Below the pieces are notes generated by a model. It ran no database searches. It had not been told where the DNA came from and saw nothing but the letters and a program-made list of their open reading frames with translations. The position numbers and the translations under genes were made by a program. From NCBI GenBank assembly GCA_026260175.1, contig JAKCWW010000555.1, forward strand, positions 4,783 through 68,782: a stretch of 64,000 nt of DNA. The letters run 5' to 3'. This DNA comes from Reticulitermes lucifugus (Eukaryota; Arthropoda; Insecta; Blattodea; Rhinotermitidae). The stretch's first letter is position 1. Each line of letters begins with the position of its first letter. Below are positions 61,343 through 64,000 of this stretch, piece after piece.

Positions 61343-62224
61343 TTTGGCTGATATTAAAAAAATCAAATTATAAATGCACAAATTGGAAAATACAAAAAAT
61401 ATAAAACAACAAAGACTTTGGTTTGGCCTAAATTTGAGTCTTCTATAGCACAACTCTTCGTTTGTATATTCGCAACGCCGATACACATCAGAGAAAAATT
61501 ACTTAAAGTTTATATTCTTATTATGTATTGAATAAGATAAATTCTCAAATTAATCAACGAGTTTTAGGAATGCAAAGGGTGAACAACTATTTTGGATTGC
61601 TTGAACCGCCTCCGCCCCCCCCCGCGGCCCAAAAAGAAAATATAATAAGCCAGGAGCAGAGATTTTAAACCCACGCACAAATCTCAACACAAAATATCCG
61701 ACAGTGGTATCTCCTCAATTTCCTTTTCAGTTTCTTCATGCAGTTTCATTTTTAAAAAATATTTAATTCAAAAAGTCGACTAAGCGCGTTTTAGAATTAC
61801 TTCTTACCAAGTGCAGTTGTATGGAAAGTGAATATCCCAAGATATTTACTCTCTCCGTAGTGTTTTCTATGCTTCAGGTAACGCTGGTCAGTGTTGAAAC
61901 GTGTTTTATAAATTAGAAATAAAAAAAAAGACCAGAGTAATTCGATAGGTCAAATCAAGCTAAATTATCTTACTATTCTGTGTGTCAAACACAAGGAAGC
62001 TACCAACATTAAAGAACTCATCAGTGATTCTGCAATGGGAAGGGCCCCGGTGAAGTTATAAATTAGTACTTAATTGGCGGGTTTCTTGGAACAAGGACAA
62101 TGTTCAAATTTTCTGAAAATTGAGTTCTTGTAACAGCCAGTAGTGTTCAGCATGGTGCATGCATTCATGTATAAGTTTTCAAAAAAAAAATCTGTGTGAT
62201 AGTCACATCGTTTTTCCACATGAT
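61343..62224. other. Intergenic, nothing recognised
   Basis: AT-rich, with a CG-rich cccccccccgcggccc run near 61615. No gene or clear repeat end was seen. Confidence 0.45.
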
Positions 62225-62463
62225 CAGGGCCGGACTAAGAGGCGGGCTAGCCAGACAACTGCCCGGAGTTCCAACGTGTAAGCGGAATAATCGGAAATAT
62301 GGTGCTAGTAAACTCAAGTTTCCACACGCAAAAGAATTTCTCCGAAAATTGTCCGCAATTTGGGCACGCACCTAAAAAAATGTTTGTTAGCCCTGTCCTA
62401 GGTCGAAAAAAGTTTAAACAATATGGGTTTGAAGGGGCGCCCACATGTCTCGGATCGGTCCTG
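62225..62463. mobile_element. hAT-type MITE, 239 bp
   Basis: Ends CAGGGCCGGACTAAG and (reverse-complemented) CAGGACCGATCCGAG are flanked by an 8-bp duplication with one mismatch (CACATGAT at 62217-62224, CATATGAT at 62464-62471). Confidence 0.75.
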
Positions 62464-62666
62464 CATATGATTGTAAGAAACAAAATTTAAACAAACAGTT
62501 TTACATAAAAACCAAGTAGGCCTATATTTATGACAATTTAACATGGCGTAGTCACGTACTTCAGAATCCATCGGCAAGCTTTGCACAGGGGCCCAGAAAT
62601 CTTAGGTACACCACTGAACAAAACTATTGTCTGATGAGGGTTTTACTTTATCCGAAAGTGAAGTTT

Positions 62667-62758
62667 CAGTATTTTACATTTCTAAAAATGAGGTCGCAGC
62701 AGACACGGAAGTGCGAATACAGGAACTCAGAATGTGTAGAAAGTGCAAGGCACTAGGT
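62667..62758 (+). pseudogene. Possible stray exon with a RING-like start
   Basis: An acceptor-like gtttcag precedes, and the strong donor AG|GTAAGT follows, a frame containing EVRIQELRMCRKCKALG. The ELRMCRKC stretch resembles the start of the IAP-type RING (RLQEERMCKVC). It may be an exon of a gene running off the window, a remnant, or chance. Confidence 0.22.
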
Positions 62759-62989
62759 AAGTCGTTACGCTTCAGCTTTCGTTTGCATCACCACTGTAAC
62801 TGCTGCTTTCACTTCCTATAATAAGCTACGTAATACTTGCCGTATTGTTCATATTATCAATGGAAATCAAATTCAACTACTCTTTATCTAAGGCCACATC
62901 TAACTCAGCTTACATCACATGCTGAGCATGCCATTAATGCAAATATTTGAATCATATCTCCTAATTCGGCATATTCATCGATCCAATCA

Positions 62990-63190
62990 CGGAACACAAA
63001 ATGCTACGAATCAACCTCCACACCGCGTCGCGTTTCGTATTACTGCTACCAGGACGAGTCATTGTTTATCATAACTTGTGACGTCACAGGCTACCCCCGC
63101 GCGTCTCAGCCACACACAACTGATCTGTGCATGGACCAGAAATGAATGCGTGCTACTAATCACGCGCGAGCGCAGTGGATGCAAGTGGTA
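62990..63190. promoter_or_regulatory. CpG-rich patch with a CRE
   Basis: This stretch is visibly richer in CG than its surroundings (cgcgtcgcgtttcg, ccccgcgcgtctc, cacgcgcgagcgc). It has a palindromic TGACGTCA at 63079-63086, the same site as upstream of the first R3HCC1L exon seen. It could be a promoter, possibly the distal start of the minus-strand gene. Confidence 0.3.
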
Positions 63191-63299
63191 AAGAATGAGA
63201 AAATGTAACTATCTGACGGGTTGCATATTACCGCGTGTTTCCCTATGTAGTTATAAAAATTAAAGACCAACATAATACAGTGCTTATAGGTAGACACCC

Positions 63300-64000
63300 T
63301 TAATTTTCTGTAATCTATAGAGCGCAGATCTTATCTCCTACCTGTTTCGGCCCACGTGGGACACTCTCAAGACGTTCCAAGTAGCAGAATGAGAAGTGTA
63401 TAAAAAGTTATGAGTACGCGTACCATTTAAACAGTTATATATACAAATGTAAACTAACTTCTGATTTAATTCAAAATACATCGTTTATCTATTACCTTGT
63501 TAATAATTTTATTGCCAGTAGTCTTAAGGATGCAATACTGCTTTTTGGACTTTTTGGCTGCACATGTAATAATATATATAAGCTTGAATATATAAAGTGT
63601 TATACAATTATGTGTCACATGTCAGTCCTAGAGAAAGACTGTTGTGTCCGTACATTTAAAAGTAATTGTCTTCATTAAAACATAATGTGCACCACTTGCA
63701 GCAAGGTCTAGAGTTACCGTCTGAATTGTGTACAGCCTGGCGTTGAGTTTGTATTATGATGAATGCTGAAACTTTGTATATACATTTTAATGAAGACAGT
63801 TCCATTTAGATGTATTGACACAATACCCTCTAGGGCTGTATATGTAACACATAATTGTATTAAACCTTATTTATATTAAAGCTTATATGTTATTATATGT
63901 GCAGGCAAAATGTCCAAAGAGTAATTTTAATAAAAAACAATATTTCATTCATAACGCGAATGGTAGTAAAATTATTAAAAACAAATAGATAAGTGATACA
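63300..64000. repeat. Large inverted element running off the right edge
   Basis: Arms about 63477-63690 and 63775-64000 are inverted copies (for example gacatttttggctgcacatg-type and tgtgcaggcaaaatgtcc blocks; gtctagagaaagac and ccctctagggc; tatctattaccttg and aacaaatagata). The centre is near 63735. The left arm continues outward to a minus-strand hammerhead-like motif at 63335-63371 (CTTGAGA, stem with CCCACGTGGG, CCGAAAC, AG, GTA, GGAG). The matching right-hand motif should lie outside the window. Confidence 0.75.

Noticed and set aside
1-64000. LTR retrotransposon, endogenous retrovirus or Polinton copies
   Set aside because: No paired long terminal repeats, primer-binding site, protease/integrase or capsid-like coding remains were recognised. 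The retroelements seen are LINEs, SINEs and Penelope-like.

Overview
The window looks like nuclear DNA of an insect: AT-rich, with spliced genes whose introns run to several kilobases and a dense load of old transposons and SINEs. The mix of mariner, Tigger, hAT, piggyBac, RTE- and R1-like LINEs, Penelope elements and tRNA-type SINEs would fit a hemimetabolous insect with a large genome (termite, cockroach or relative). That placement is inference; nothing in the sequence fixes the species.

Three host genes can be read. (1) A two-exon minus-strand gene at 1664-3374 encodes a 208-residue securin-like protein. (2) Divergent from it across about 220 bp, the plus-strand gene Srp72 (3596-18628, 11 exons, 658 residues) encodes the 72-kDa signal recognition particle subunit; its splice phases join into one frame. 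(3) A minus-strand gene at 39387-58943 (eight exons seen) encodes an R3HCC1/R3HCC1L-type protein with an N-terminal R3H domain, candidate exon-junction-complex binding motifs, a long acidic middle and a C-terminal RRM-like plus coiled-coil part. Its first coding exon was not found. Nothing suggests that the three genes share a pathway; only the first two share a promoter region.

The rest is intergenic or intronic and mostly transposon-derived. Exact ends with target-site duplications can be given for a piggyBac element (16149-17782, with an assembly gap), a mariner (10880-11777), a Tigger (37201-38029), two hAT-type elements (46216-46725, 62225-62463), three TA-flanked pogo/Tigger MITEs and two 226-bp TTAA-flanked MITEs. 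A tRNA-type SINE family has eight copies, six of them in minus orientation. Two Penelope-like fossils carry GIY-YIG coding remains.

The most interesting signal is a scattered set of hammerhead-ribozyme-like motifs (core CTGATGA, stem II, GAAAC, then GTA and GGAG). Flanking stem I changes in a compensatory way between copies, for example CTCC/GGAG, AGGT/ACCT and TGC/GCA. Two copies lie at the 3' side of Penelope remains. Several others occur as outward-pointing pairs inside inverted repeats: one pair flanks the piggyBac in Srp72, three fold-backs are packed into about 1.1 kb at 60225-61342, and a larger inverted element runs off the right edge.
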